59,159 nucleotides of DNA from an uncultured Clostridia bacterium (lineage in GTDB: Bacteria > Bacillota > Clostridia > Oscillospirales > Ruminococcaceae). The position numbers were made by a program, and so were the translations under genes. The stretch covers positions 1-59,159 of the forward strand of contig CAMZIK010000004.1 of the NCBI GenBank assembly GCA_947307175.1, written 5' to 3'. Of this stretch, positions 17,022 to 26,065 are shown piece by piece; position 1 is the stretch's first letter; the number at the start of each line of letters is the position of its first letter. The notes beneath the pieces are model-generated. The model ran no database searches. It worked only from the letters and a program-made list of their open reading frames with translations, and was not told the origin of the DNA.

Positions 17022-17744
17022 CTAAATGGGCAAATATTGATTATCCTTTTTCATCAGAAATTCAATGTATTCAAAATCGCTGATAGAATCGACATCAACA
17101 GAGCGGTTTTTAGGCATAACATACAGCAGAGGATTATCACCGATGATTAGTCTTCTATCCTTTAACAATTCTAATGATGAAATATAGAGTGCACCATTTC
17201 TAACATACATTGGCTTCATTTCCTGACGCCTGATACCAGTATTATGTTCTTTATGCTCTGCAATACCGATATTATTATCTCCCATACGATAATAATTATA
17301 CCCATTTGCTTTTTCATCTTCATAAACAGAAATAAGTGAATCAGCAGATGAACTGTCAAACTGCTCTATTCCACCTTTCAAATCATCAAAAGTTCTCATT
17401 GGTGAAGTTACCTGCAGTGTTACAACTGCATCATATTTCTCCCCGTTCTTTTCCAAGAAATCCAATGCATGCATTACTGCGTTAACAGATTTTGAAGTAT
17501 CGTTGCTAAGATAATCAGGTCTGTAAAAAGGAACATCGCCGCCTGCTGCACGGGCAATATCAGCAATCTCTGAACTGTCGGTAGAAATAATACAACGATC
17601 AAGCAATCCCTTTTCTATTGCCATGTTTGCTACTTCAATAGTATAATTGATAAGCGGTTTTCCGCACAGATTTTTTATATTCTTATGAGGTATACCTTTA
17701 GAGCCACCTCTTGCAGGTATAATTCCTAAATACTTTTTTTTCAT
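17022..17744 (-). CDS. neuA: CMP-sialic acid synthetase (acylneuraminate cytidylyltransferase)
   Basis: The 240-aa enzyme activates a nonulosonic acid with CTP to the CMP-sugar. The N-terminal signature IIPARGGSKGIPHKNIK (about 8-24) binds CTP, VVTLQVTSPMRTFDDL is the family's central motif, and NRSVDVDSISDFEYIE lies near the C-terminus. It sits directly after neuC and neuB, which supports Neu5Ac. CMP-legionaminate synthetases look similar, but the genes for legionaminate's modified precursor are absent from this cluster. Confidence 0.9.
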   Translation of the reverse strand: MKKKYLGIIPARGGSKGIPHKNIKNLCGKPLINYTIEVANMAIEKGLLDRCIISTDSSEIADIARAAGGDVPFYRPDYLSNDTSKSVNAVMHALDFLEKNGEKYDAVVTLQVTSPMRTFDDLKGGIEQFDSSSADSLISVYEDEKANGYNYYRMGDNNIGIAEHKEHNTGIRRQEMKPMYVRNGALYISSLELLKDRRLIIGDNPLLYVMPKNRSVDVDSISDFEYIEFLMKKDNQYLPI

Positions 17745-17753
17745 GGCGACTCC

Positions 17754-18899
17754 TTAGTAATTAAGCTTCTTCGTATATGTTAACTTGGCTGTTCTTAAAA
17801 CCTCAGCAATACGTTCACCTGCATTTCCATCGCCGTAAAGCATGCTCTGTTTTCTTGGCATGGTTTTTCTCATATTTATTGCTTCAAGAATAGCATCCTT
17901 ATTATAATCAACATCCGTTACATTCTCAGCACGATCACGTCCTGACTGACGGCTGCCTATATTTATAGCAGGTACACCAAGGAAAGAACACTCTCTGATG
18001 GCAACACTGGAATTTCCAACTATTCCATTGCTGTGATATAACAATTTAAGAAAATCACGTGATGGTATATCTCTGAAAAACCATATGTTTTGAGGTTTAT
18101 ATCTGTCTCTAAACACACGTATTCCCTTTGAGGTCTCATCGGAACCTGAGTCAGCATTAGGCCATATCCAATAGGTCGGTTTGCCAAGTTCATACATTGC
18201 TTTTAATGTCTCCGTTACCTGTTGACATGACATTCCTCTTTCATCAGTAACAGGATGCTGGATAACAATATAATAATCATTAGGTGCAAACTTCTTTTCT
18301 CCGCTTCCTCCATATCTTTCTATTGGATCAAAATCGAGTTCCGGCATAATGGCTTTTGCTGCAAGATCAATGGAAGGACAGCCTGTAACAAAAACTCTTT
18401 CTGGACTTTCTCCCATTTTTATAACTCGCTCTGCTGCTTTTTCACTTGCTACCAGATGAATGTCTGACAACTTGGTAATTGCATGTCGCACCTTCTCATC
18501 AATATTACCTGTTACTTCACCGCCCTGAATATGTGCAAGAGGTATATTAGAATATGATGCTGCTATTGCAGTAGCAATTGTTTCATATCTATCAGCAATC
18601 GTGACAACAAGATCAGGCTTAAGGTCATTAAAAGCGGTTACAAGCTCTATCATACCAAGACCTGTTGTTTTGACCATTGCAATAGGATTCTCGCCTTCAA
18701 CTACACTGTATATTTTTCGGTCTATTGTAAATCCGTCATCCTCCATCTGTTTATATGCGTCACCATATCTGTTCAACATTGCCGATGCTGCTACTACAAG
18801 CTGAAGCTGCATATCAGCTGATTTCTTGATTGCCAACATAGCACCTTTTATTCTTGAGTAACTTGCTCTTGCAGTTATAACCACACATACTTTTCTCAT
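17754..18899 (-). CDS. neuC: UDP-N-acetylglucosamine 2-epimerase (hydrolysing)
   Basis: The 381-aa enzyme turns UDP-GlcNAc into ManNAc and UDP, the entry step to sialic acid. The N-terminus KVCVVITARASYSRIKGAM and the segments VVTIADRYETIATAIAAS, IPLAHIQGGEVTG and GNSSVAIRECSFLGVPAINIG are characteristic of the NeuC-type hydrolysing epimerase family. RBS AGGAGTG precedes the ATG. It starts 3 bases after neuB and ends just before neuA. Confidence 0.92.
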   Translation of the reverse strand: MRKVCVVITARASYSRIKGAMLAIKKSADMQLQLVVAASAMLNRYGDAYKQMEDDGFTIDRKIYSVVEGENPIAMVKTTGLGMIELVTAFNDLKPDLVVTIADRYETIATAIAASYSNIPLAHIQGGEVTGNIDEKVRHAITKLSDIHLVASEKAAERVIKMGESPERVFVTGCPSIDLAAKAIMPELDFDPIERYGGSGEKKFAPNDYYIVIQHPVTDERGMSCQQVTETLKAMYELGKPTYWIWPNADSGSDETSKGIRVFRDRYKPQNIWFFRDIPSRDFLKLLYHSNGIVGNSSVAIRECSFLGVPAINIGSRQSGRDRAENVTDVDYNKDAILEAINMRKTMPRKQSMLYGDGNAGERIAEVLRTAKLTYTKKLNY

Positions 18900-18902
18900 T
18901 TT

Positions 18903-19925
18903 TTACACTCCTATATCTGAATAATCAATAAACTCATCAGTATCAATATCACGTTTTACTTTTTTCCCTATTACCATATCAGCATCTTTCGCCAGAATGC
19001 CATATGCTGGCTTCTTTAGAGCAATCAACTCTTTTGTAAGTTCAGTACCTTTGGCTATTGGACTCCTTGCACATACTCCCTTAGAAAAGATCTCACAGTT
19101 TTTTGCCATTTCCAGACTTACCCTGTCTTTATCCACAGGGTTTTCTTTCATTTTTGTAATATAACGTATACCATTTATCATTTCAGCAAATTTAGACTGT
19201 GTCAGTGATGCAGGAACGTCAGGTCCAAAATCATATTTGCTCAAACAAACATGTACTTCAATTATTATAGCTCCAAGTGTTACTGCCGATAATGAAGGCC
19301 ACATTTCTCCTGAATGATCTGATAATCCTACGACACTGTATTTATCCAACAATTCGGATAAAACATTCAGTCCCACTCTTTCAGGCTGAACAGGATAGCT
19401 TGTTGTACATTGTAAAACAGCATATTCTGATCCGTATGACTCCAGTTTTTTTGTATAGTTATCAATTTGCTCCAATGTACTCATACCAGTTGAAAAGATA
19501 ATTGGTTTGTTTGTAGAAAGAATATAATCCAATAGCCACGGATCATTTACTTCTCCAGAAGATATTTTCCACATTTTCATACCGATCCCGTTGAGCATCT
19601 TTGCCGCATCTATTGAAAACGGTGTGCTGAGAAAAACTAATCCACGATTTTCAGCATGTTCCTTCAATCCAATCCACTGTTCTTCTGTGAACTCCATCCT
19701 TTTCCAGTAATCATATCTTAGTTCATCTTCATAACTAAACTTTACTCTCCATGGTTCTACCTTTGTGCTTTCCGATGCAGCAATATGCGTTTGAAACTTT
19801 ACAGCATCAGCTCCAGCATCAGCTATAGCATCAATATAAGCATGTGCAAAGCCCAAACTGCCATCATGAGCCTGTGCTATTTCTCCGATAACAAATACCT
19901 TGTTTTTATCATTAGAAAAGAACAA
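18903..19925 (-). CDS. neuB: N-acetylneuraminate synthase
   Basis: The 340-aa enzyme condenses ManNAc with phosphoenolpyruvate to give Neu5Ac. An N-terminal TIM barrel (about 10-270) carries VIGEIAQAHDGSLGFAHAYI, AVKFQTH and QCTTSYPVQPERVGLN. A C-terminal SAF/antifreeze-like domain (about 280-340) has ICARSPIAKGTELTKE-like sequence. The start codon is TTG at 19925, supported by AGAGGTG 7 bases upstream, with no ATG nearby. If the sugar precursor were modified it could be a legionaminate synthase, but neighbouring neuC favours plain sialic acid. Confidence 0.9.
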   Translation of the reverse strand: MFFSNDKNKVFVIGEIAQAHDGSLGFAHAYIDAIADAGADAVKFQTHIAASESTKVEPWRVKFSYEDELRYDYWKRMEFTEEQWIGLKEHAENRGLVFLSTPFSIDAAKMLNGIGMKMWKISSGEVNDPWLLDYILSTNKPIIFSTGMSTLEQIDNYTKKLESYGSEYAVLQCTTSYPVQPERVGLNVLSELLDKYSVVGLSDHSGEMWPSLSAVTLGAIIIEVHVCLSKYDFGPDVPASLTQSKFAEMINGIRYITKMKENPVDKDRVSLEMAKNCEIFSKGVCARSPIAKGTELTKELIALKKPAYGILAKDADMVIGKKVKRDIDTDEFIDYSDIGV

Positions 19926-20008
19926 AAAATAACACCTCTATCCATATATCCATTCTAATAAATGTATAGAACACTATATATCCTTTTTTTACATAATAAA
20001 ACCTGTAC

Positions 20009-21331
20009 TTATAGTCTCCACCATATTAAATCTGATTCTTTCAATGAATCTATTGAATATATTCCTTTAACATCTATCAGGACATTTTCTTTTTCTGATG
20101 CTTTTTTGTATAATTTCTTAATTCCCGGTAAGCCCATTTCTATAAACTCATTATGTGCCACAGCAACAATAATACAATTTGCATCTTTAATATCTTCAAG
20201 AGGAATTAATTCAACATTGTATTCTCTTTCTGCATCATCTTCAGATGCCCAAGGATCAACAATTTCTGGTTTGATTCCATATTCATTCAATCTATGAACA
20301 ATATCGATAACCTTACTATTTCTTGTGTCAGGGCAATTGCCTTTAAATGTCAATCCCATGATTACAACTTTGCTTCGCTTGGGCGCTTGTCCTGCCTCTA
20401 TCATCTTCTTAACAGCCATATCAGCAACATATGCTCCCATCGAATCATTCAAAGCTCTGCCGTTAAGTATTATTTTACTATGATAGCCGTATTTTTCTGC
20501 CTCATAAATAAAATAGTACGGATCAACACCAATGCAGTGTCCACCTACAAGACCTGGACGAAAACCTAAAGCATTCCATTTCGTATTCATTCCATTTACT
20601 ACTTCATTAGTATCAATATCCATTAAGTCAAAAACCATTGCAAGCTCATTCATAAAAGCAATATTAATATCTCGCTGACTATTTTCGACTACTTTTACAG
20701 CCTCAGCCGTTCTGATATTTGATACAGGATATGTCCCGACTTCAATAACTATATCATATATGGATTTTATTATCTCTAACGATTCATTATCCATTCCTGA
20801 TACTATTTTGCGGATGTTTTCGAGTCTGTGTAATTTATCTCCCGGATTAATACGTTCCGGACTATATCCTACTTTAAACTGTTCTCCGCATTTTAATCCG
20901 CTGTACTTCTCAAGAATAGGAATGCATATTTTTTCTGTACATCCAGGATATACCGTAGATTCATATACAACAATAGAACCTGGTACAAGGTTTCTTCCAA
21001 CTATTTTAGATGCTTCTATCACAGGCGACAGATCTGGCGAATGATCATCATTCACAGGAGTAGGTACTGCAACAATATGGAATTTTGCCTTTTTTAAATC
21101 AGCTTCATCCGACGTAAAGTTGACTTTTGTTTTCTTTATTTCTTCATTTCCAATTTCATTTGTCGGATCAATTCCTGATTTATATAAACTTATTTTTTGT
21201 TTATTCAGATCAAATCCGATCACACTAATTCCTTTTTTAGCAAAAGCGTGAGCAATTGGCATTCCTACATATCCCAAACCAACCAGTGATAATAATTCTT
21301 TACCGTTTAGTATATCTTCATATAATCCCAT
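20009..21331 (-). CDS. Nucleotide sugar dehydrogenase (UDP-HexNAc to UDP-HexNAcA)
   Basis: The 440-aa NAD-dependent enzyme oxidises C6 of a UDP-sugar in two steps to a uronic acid. The Rossmann motif is LVGLGYVGMPIAHAFAKKG (about 16-34). The active-site Cys is in GGHCIGVDPYY, and MGLTFKGNCPDTRNSK is the C-terminal signature. Sequence style places it with UDP-N-acetylglucosamine/galactosamine dehydrogenases (TviB/WbpO/VipA-like) rather than UDP-glucose dehydrogenase. The start at 21331 has AGGAGG at 21338-21343. A longer frame to 21400 overlaps the upstream acetyltransferase. It supplies a HexNAc uronic acid for the glycan. Confidence 0.88.
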   Translation of the reverse strand: MGLYEDILNGKELLSLVGLGYVGMPIAHAFAKKGISVIGFDLNKQKISLYKSGIDPTNEIGNEEIKKTKVNFTSDEADLKKAKFHIVAVPTPVNDDHSPDLSPVIEASKIVGRNLVPGSIVVYESTVYPGCTEKICIPILEKYSGLKCGEQFKVGYSPERINPGDKLHRLENIRKIVSGMDNESLEIIKSIYDIVIEVGTYPVSNIRTAEAVKVVENSQRDINIAFMNELAMVFDLMDIDTNEVVNGMNTKWNALGFRPGLVGGHCIGVDPYYFIYEAEKYGYHSKIILNGRALNDSMGAYVADMAVKKMIEAGQAPKRSKVVIMGLTFKGNCPDTRNSKVIDIVHRLNEYGIKPEIVDPWASEDDAEREYNVELIPLEDIKDANCIIVAVAHNEFIEMGLPGIKKLYKKASEKENVLIDVKGIYSIDSLKESDLIWWRL

Positions 21332-21345
21332 ATTAATCCTCCTAA

Positions 21346-21900
21346 TTATTTTGATATTCTTTTTATTATTTTGGCAGGTACTCCTCCGATTACACACCAA
21401 CCATCCGGAAAGCTTTTTGTTACGACAGCACCTGCACCAACAATTGTATGTTCGCCTAATTCAACTCCAGGTAATAATACTGCATTTGATGCTATCCAGC
21501 ATTCTTTACCTATAATCACATCCTTTGCCTCTGAATGAACAGTAATATCCTTTAACTCATGATTAGCAGTTATTATTGCAACTCCATTTGCAATCTGTGT
21601 GCCTTTTCCAATATGTATTTTTGCTTCACCCGCCTGATAATAGTTTCCAACTTTTTGAAACACATTCATATCATCAATATCGAAATCTATATTCTTCCAG
21701 TTGACTACTCTCATTCTGAAATCAACAGGAAACGGCACTTCCTTGTTGATTCCAACTATCTTCTGCATAAAAAAATTTTTCCTGATCCATCGCCATCCTG
21801 ACGAATTTCTGTATGAAAAATGTCGCCCTTTTAAAAATGATTTTTTATAAAACATATTCGCAAACAAAAGCGTTAATATCCATTTCAGTTTATTCTTCAT
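21346..21900 (-). CDS. Hexapeptide-repeat acyltransferase
   Basis: This 184-aa protein folds as a left-handed beta-helix, seen as six-residue repeats in its second half (IHIGKGTQIANGVAIITANHEL; VIIGKECWIASNAVLLPGVELG; GAGAVVTKSF). It resembles maltose/WbbJ-type O-acetyltransferases. The proposed catalytic His is in ITANHE. The acceptor is probably a sugar of this glycan, possibly the sialic acid O-acetyl group, but that is inference. It is the last gene before the dehydrogenase, 14 bases away. Confidence 0.85.
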   Translation of the reverse strand: MKNKLKWILTLLFANMFYKKSFLKGRHFSYRNSSGWRWIRKNFFMQKIVGINKEVPFPVDFRMRVVNWKNIDFDIDDMNVFQKVGNYYQAGEAKIHIGKGTQIANGVAIITANHELKDITVHSEAKDVIIGKECWIASNAVLLPGVELGEHTIVGAGAVVTKSFPDGWCVIGGVPAKIIKRISK

Positions 21901-21922
21901 CTTTTCCTCCTTAATAACCCGA

Positions 21923-23032
21923 TTATTTATTACAAAGTTTATTAATTATTCTTTCAAATTCTTCAAAACTATTTGGAATAATTATTCTTTCTTTATGCTC
22001 ATATATCCCTCGAAACAGTTTTACAAACTGTTTTGTCTTTTTTAAATGTAATGCATCGATCTCATCAAACAGATTATAAACCAATATGATATAAGGTTCT
22101 TTGTCATAAAGCAATTTGGGTGTAAAAACAGCAGTGGAATATGAACTAACAAGAATATTATTTGTTATATCATGTTTTAATAGCAGCATTTCCCACATGT
22201 TTTTTCCGTCGTCGATCTCTAATCCCAGTTCATGATATTTTTCAATATTGTTTTCTTTTGGGTGCTTTCTAACCAAAACCCTGCTATTAGATTTTGACAA
22301 TATCTCCAGTATTTTTACTACCGTATCATCAAATCGTCTTTGACCCAACCATATTATTTCATTTTTCTCTAATTTCTGAGGATAAAATTCGTAAACATAA
22401 TCAGCAATGTCTAAAAATGAAGGAGTGATTGCAGGTAGCTTTTTTATTCTTTTTGAAACAGTGCTATAACAAAGATCAGGTCTATATACATATAAGTTTC
22501 TTACAGGTATTACATTGTATCCTACTTTAAATACTTTGGAGAATAGTTTTCTGGACAAAGATGCAGAGTCCGCATTAAAATCACCCATATAGCTTCCAAG
22601 TCCATCTTCATAATAGTCCATAATTGCTCTTGAGTTGTTTTTTTCTAAGCACTGTAATAGAAATGACGGAGTAGGTGCCATTATCCTATCATATTTTTTA
22701 CCGATAGTATACTTCCAATCATTAATGTTATCGAAATACTTTTTTATTGAATTACGTGGTCTAAGATATAAAATGGCGCTGTGGATGTATTTAAAAGCAC
22801 CCTTCAATTGTACTCCTTTAACATAATCTTTCTGATAATCCTTTAAAAGAAAAAATTTATTTATTCTTGGAAACTTCTTTATCCTCTTTTGATAGATTTC
22901 AGCATTCTGAAATCTATTAAAGCAAAAAATATCATAGCTATTTTCGCTTTTATCAGAAAAAATAATATTTAATGCATTAAACAGCTGATACGGAGTTCCA
23001 CACACAATTGCAGTCCTTTTATTTTTCTTCAT
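21923..23032 (-). CDS. Probable sialyltransferase (GT52/polysialyltransferase-like)
   Basis: From the ATG at 23032 (RBS GGAGA, 8 bases) the protein has 369 aa. The N-terminus TAIVCGTPYQLFNALNII matches the opening of GT52-type and related bacterial sialyltransferases. It also carries their three short motifs in order: (D/E)DG in YYEDGLGSY (about 142-144), HP in VRKHPKE (257-258) and a Ser pair in SSYSTA (from 296). It would move sialic acid from CMP-Neu5Ac onto a glycan at the inner membrane face. The linkage and acceptor cannot be read. The ATG at 23065 overlaps the upstream licD gene and has no ribosome binding site. Confidence 0.72.
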   Translation of the reverse strand: MKKNKRTAIVCGTPYQLFNALNIIFSDKSENSYDIFCFNRFQNAEIYQKRIKKFPRINKFFLLKDYQKDYVKGVQLKGAFKYIHSAILYLRPRNSIKKYFDNINDWKYTIGKKYDRIMAPTPSFLLQCLEKNNSRAIMDYYEDGLGSYMGDFNADSASLSRKLFSKVFKVGYNVIPVRNLYVYRPDLCYSTVSKRIKKLPAITPSFLDIADYVYEFYPQKLEKNEIIWLGQRRFDDTVVKILEILSKSNSRVLVRKHPKENNIEKYHELGLEIDDGKNMWEMLLLKHDITNNILVSSYSTAVFTPKLLYDKEPYIILVYNLFDEIDALHLKKTKQFVKLFRGIYEHKERIIIPNSFEEFERIINKLCNK

Positions 23033-23048
23033 ATGCGGCATCTCCATT

Positions 23049-23822
23049 TTAAAATCTTTCTTCATGGCGTTGATATCTTTCTTTTTTCTTAGGAATTGTC
23101 ATATAATCTCCGTACAAATGCTTTAGGTATTTATCCGGATCACTTACAGTCGGAAATAAATGCCCCTCAAATGATTCTTTATGATTCCCTTTAAGCCATT
23201 CCCGCTTAATCAATTCTTTTTCTAAGCTATATGCACTATATATGTTTAAATAATTCTTAGTGTTTTGATTCTCAAATCTACTTTCATTTTTTTCAATGAG
23301 TTCTCGTATTTTCTTCATTGAAATAAAAAATGAAAAAAATCTTCCGGCTTTTACTTTGAGTTTACTGTAAATGTTTTGATTCTCATTGCTATTTGAATAC
23401 TTAATCTTTCCCTTATAGATCTTAAACAAAACCTTTCTGAGTATCCATTGTTTTTTACGGCTGATAAGGTTATCGGATGTCTTAACTATAATAAAAACAT
23501 CAATTAACCCGACATTATTAAACAAAACTTTACCATATAATCTCGGAAAGTTGCGAATAGTATTCCAATCAGCCCATGAATAAACCTTTGGCAATTCATT
23601 TTTCAATGCTTTAAATGCCTTTTTTTTATCTTTATACTTTATTCCTATATCAATATCATCATCCCATGGAATAAAGCCCTTATGTCTAACTGCACCTAAA
23701 GTAGAACCAGCAAGTAAAAAATAACGAATATTATTCCTTTTTAAAATCCTATCAACTTCAACAAGTGCAGCTAAAGCATCTAATTGATGTTTTCTTAAAT
23801 CAGGATAAAATGAATTGCTCAT
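23049..23822 (-). CDS. LicD family phosphotransferase (first copy)
   Basis: This 257-aa protein is of the LicD/fukutin nucleotidyltransferase-like family. The signature LLAGSTLGAVRHKGFIPWDDDIDIGI (about 37-62) contains the metal-binding DDDID. LicD proteins move phosphocholine or similar groups from a CDP carrier to sugars. Here no choline pathway is seen, but phosphonate genes lie next to it, so a CMP-phosphonate is a reasonable donor (inference). It ends 16 bases before the sialyltransferase start. A second copy is at 28064-28894. Confidence 0.88.
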   Translation of the reverse strand: MSNSFYPDLRKHQLDALAALVEVDRILKRNNIRYFLLAGSTLGAVRHKGFIPWDDDIDIGIKYKDKKKAFKALKNELPKVYSWADWNTIRNFPRLYGKVLFNNVGLIDVFIIVKTSDNLISRKKQWILRKVLFKIYKGKIKYSNSNENQNIYSKLKVKAGRFFSFFISMKKIRELIEKNESRFENQNTKNYLNIYSAYSLEKELIKREWLKGNHKESFEGHLFPTVSDPDKYLKHLYGDYMTIPKKKERYQRHEERF

Positions 23823-23837
23823 AGCCCGTCACATCCT

Positions 23838-24956
23838 CTAATTCCTAATGTATCTTATAAAACTCATCTTATTCTCTATTGCCGTAGTTGTCGGTCTTCC
23901 AAGGTCTTCTCTTGCACCTATCGAGCATTTGACCTCTATCAATGAGAGTTCATTTCTGTTCTTTGCTTTTTCAAGTGCCTCATCGAGTTGTTCAAAACTA
24001 TCTACGCTAACCGCTTGTGGATAACCGCAAGCCTTTGCAACTCCGACAATGTCAATCTGTCCAGCAACAGTCGGCATACCGCCTACTGTCTCATGTGCAG
24101 AGTTGTTTATAACGATATGCACCATATTTTTTGGCTTATTTGCTCCAAGCAGAGCCATACTGCCCATATGCATAAGCAGTGCACCATCGCCGTCGATACA
24201 CCATATTTTTCTGTCGGGCTGGTTTATTGCCACTCCAAGAGCGATTGATGAACTGTGTCCCATTGAGCCGACAGTAAGGAAATCATATTTGTGGCTCTGT
24301 CCATTAGCTTCTCTTATTTCAAAAAGCTCACGGCTTGCCTTGCCTGTGGTGGAAACTATTGGATCTTCCCCGCTGCCGCTTACGATATGGCGAATTATCT
24401 CCTCGCGAACCATTGTATTATCATTCTTATACTCAACCTTCGGTGCATCTGTAAGTGCACCCTTGCGAATAACAAAAGCTACCTGCTTGCCATTTGCAAG
24501 TATCTCTCTGAACTTGTCCATAGCTGCCTTTACTTCTTCATCGGAAGTTTCCTTGCCTATGATGAAAGTAGCTACATCCATATCCTCAAGCAGCTTTATA
24601 GTAACCTCACCCTGATAGATATGCTGCGGTTCGTCATGTATACCAGGTTCGCCTCTCCAGCCGACAACAAATATCATAGGTATAGCATACACCTTGTCGT
24701 TAAGCAGGCTCGCAACAGGGTTAATTATATTGCCCTCGCCTGAGTTCTGCATATACACAACAGGGACTTTGCCTGTCGCAAGATGGTATCCAGCTGCAAG
24801 TGCAGTACAGTTTCCCTCATTAGCGGCTATCATATGATGCTTCTGGTCAATGCCGTATGTATCCATAAGATAGTTGCACAGAGCTTTGAGCTGGCTATCA
24901 GGTACTCCGGTGTAGAAATCAGCACCGATTATTTCAACAAATTTATCGACTTTCAT
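23838..24956 (-). CDS. ppd: Phosphonopyruvate decarboxylase
   Basis: The 372-aa thiamine-diphosphate enzyme makes phosphonoacetaldehyde from phosphonopyruvate and so pulls the unfavourable PEP mutase reaction forward. The start KFVEIIGADFYTGVPDSQLK is typical of the family. The active-site Glu lies in ANEGNCTALAAGYHLATG (about 45-62), and the Mg/TPP motif is GDGALLMHMGSMALLG followed by NN (about 258-285). Its ATG overlaps the reductase stop by 4 bases. Expected length and key motifs are complete. Confidence 0.95.
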   Translation of the reverse strand: MKVDKFVEIIGADFYTGVPDSQLKALCNYLMDTYGIDQKHHMIAANEGNCTALAAGYHLATGKVPVVYMQNSGEGNIINPVASLLNDKVYAIPMIFVVGWRGEPGIHDEPQHIYQGEVTIKLLEDMDVATFIIGKETSDEEVKAAMDKFREILANGKQVAFVIRKGALTDAPKVEYKNDNTMVREEIIRHIVSGSGEDPIVSTTGKASRELFEIREANGQSHKYDFLTVGSMGHSSSIALGVAINQPDRKIWCIDGDGALLMHMGSMALLGANKPKNMVHIVINNSAHETVGGMPTVAGQIDIVGVAKACGYPQAVSVDSFEQLDEALEKAKNRNELSLIEVKCSIGAREDLGRPTTTAIENKMSFIRYIRN

Positions 24957-26065
24957 TTCAAGATCTCCTTGTAAAGCATTTCTATAGTTTCAACATCAAG
25001 CCCAACGGGATTGTTCTTAAGCCTTACAGGATTTACCGATGTTTTCAGGATATCAATATCCTTCTGGGTAACATCCTTTGGAGTATTAAGCTCAAGCTTG
25101 CTCACCACATCTTCAAAAAGCCTAACAGCCTGTTCAGTGGTTTCGCATCCCATCGCATCAGCGATCTCGGAGAATGTATCTTTTAAATACTTCTCTCCAC
25201 GCTTATCAATACATTTAACAGTATTATTGAGCATAAATGGGAACAGTACTCTATCACACAAAGCAGCTGCATGACCATGAGCAATACCATAAAGGCTTGT
25301 CAGCTTATAGCACATTGCATGTCCTGCGGTTGTCTGAGTAATGTTGATAGCCTTGCCTGCAATATTAGCTGCTTTGAGCATATTGGCATTCGCATTATCA
25401 TCATTGTTAAGATAATTATCCATATTATCGAGTATTAGCTGTATTGCCTCTTTTGAATACGTCTTGCTTTCATCTGTACTGTTAACAGACCAAAACGACT
25501 CTATCGCATGACAAAATGCATCCATCATTGTTGCTTTTTTCTGATATATCGGAAGTGTTTTCAATACACTTGCATCAAAAAGAACTGTGCTTGGAATACA
25601 GCTTTCGCTTGTTACACTTTGCTTCTCACCGTTGTAATAGATGACTGCATAACGAGTAGCTTCGCTGCCTGTTCCTGCGGTTGTCGGAACTGCAAAGAGT
25701 GTAACATCATTGGGAACGATCTCCTGCTTGAGATAATTCTCACTGCTGTTCATGTTAGAATACAGCTTTATGCATTTTGCAACATCGATAGCAGAACCAC
25801 CGCCGACAACAGCGATCATATCACATGCTTCTTTATGGAACAGCTCAACGCCCTTGACAACGCTTTCATACTTTGGATTAGGTTCAAAATCACTAAAACG
25901 TACTACTTTGATACCTATTCTGTTTTCAAGTGATTCAAAGTATTCATTAAGCTTTAGAAAACCTATTGAGTTATCGCATACAAGTAAGATCTTTTTTGCT
26001 TGTGTTCCGGCAAAATACGCATCTAATTCAGAGTAATTCTCACTGGCATATAGTATATTCTGCAT
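24953..26065 (-). CDS. Phosphonoacetaldehyde reductase (iron-containing alcohol dehydrogenase family)
   Basis: The 370-aa group III alcohol dehydrogenase has NAD-binding VVGGGSAIDVAKCIKLY, FAVPTTAGTGSEATRYAVIY, and metal ligands in DAFCHAIESFW and GIAHGHAAALCDRV. In a pepM-ppd operon this family member reduces phosphonoacetaldehyde to 2-hydroxyethylphosphonate, so hydroxyethylphosphonate rather than 2-aminoethylphosphonate is the predicted product. No aminotransferase is present in the cluster. The start at 26065 has GGAGGAAG and overlaps the preceding stop by one base (TAATG). Confidence 0.88.
   Translation of the reverse strand: MQNILYASENYSELDAYFAGTQAKKILLVCDNSIGFLKLNEYFESLENRIGIKVVRFSDFEPNPKYESVVKGVELFHKEACDMIAVVGGGSAIDVAKCIKLYSNMNSSENYLKQEIVPNDVTLFAVPTTAGTGSEATRYAVIYYNGEKQSVTSESCIPSTVLFDASVLKTLPIYQKKATMMDAFCHAIESFWSVNSTDESKTYSKEAIQLILDNMDNYLNNDDNANANMLKAANIAGKAINITQTTAGHAMCYKLTSLYGIAHGHAAALCDRVLFPFMLNNTVKCIDKRGEKYLKDTFSEIADAMGCETTEQAVRLFEDVVSKLELNTPKDVTQKDIDILKTSVNPVRLKNNPVGLDVETIEMLYKEILK

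Noticed and set aside
17022..19925. Legionaminic or pseudaminic acid pathway instead of sialic acid
   Set aside because: Dehydratase, aminotransferase and N-acetyltransferase genes for the modified precursors are missing. neuC of the hydrolysing type points to ManNAc. It cannot be fully excluded because genes could lie elsewhere.
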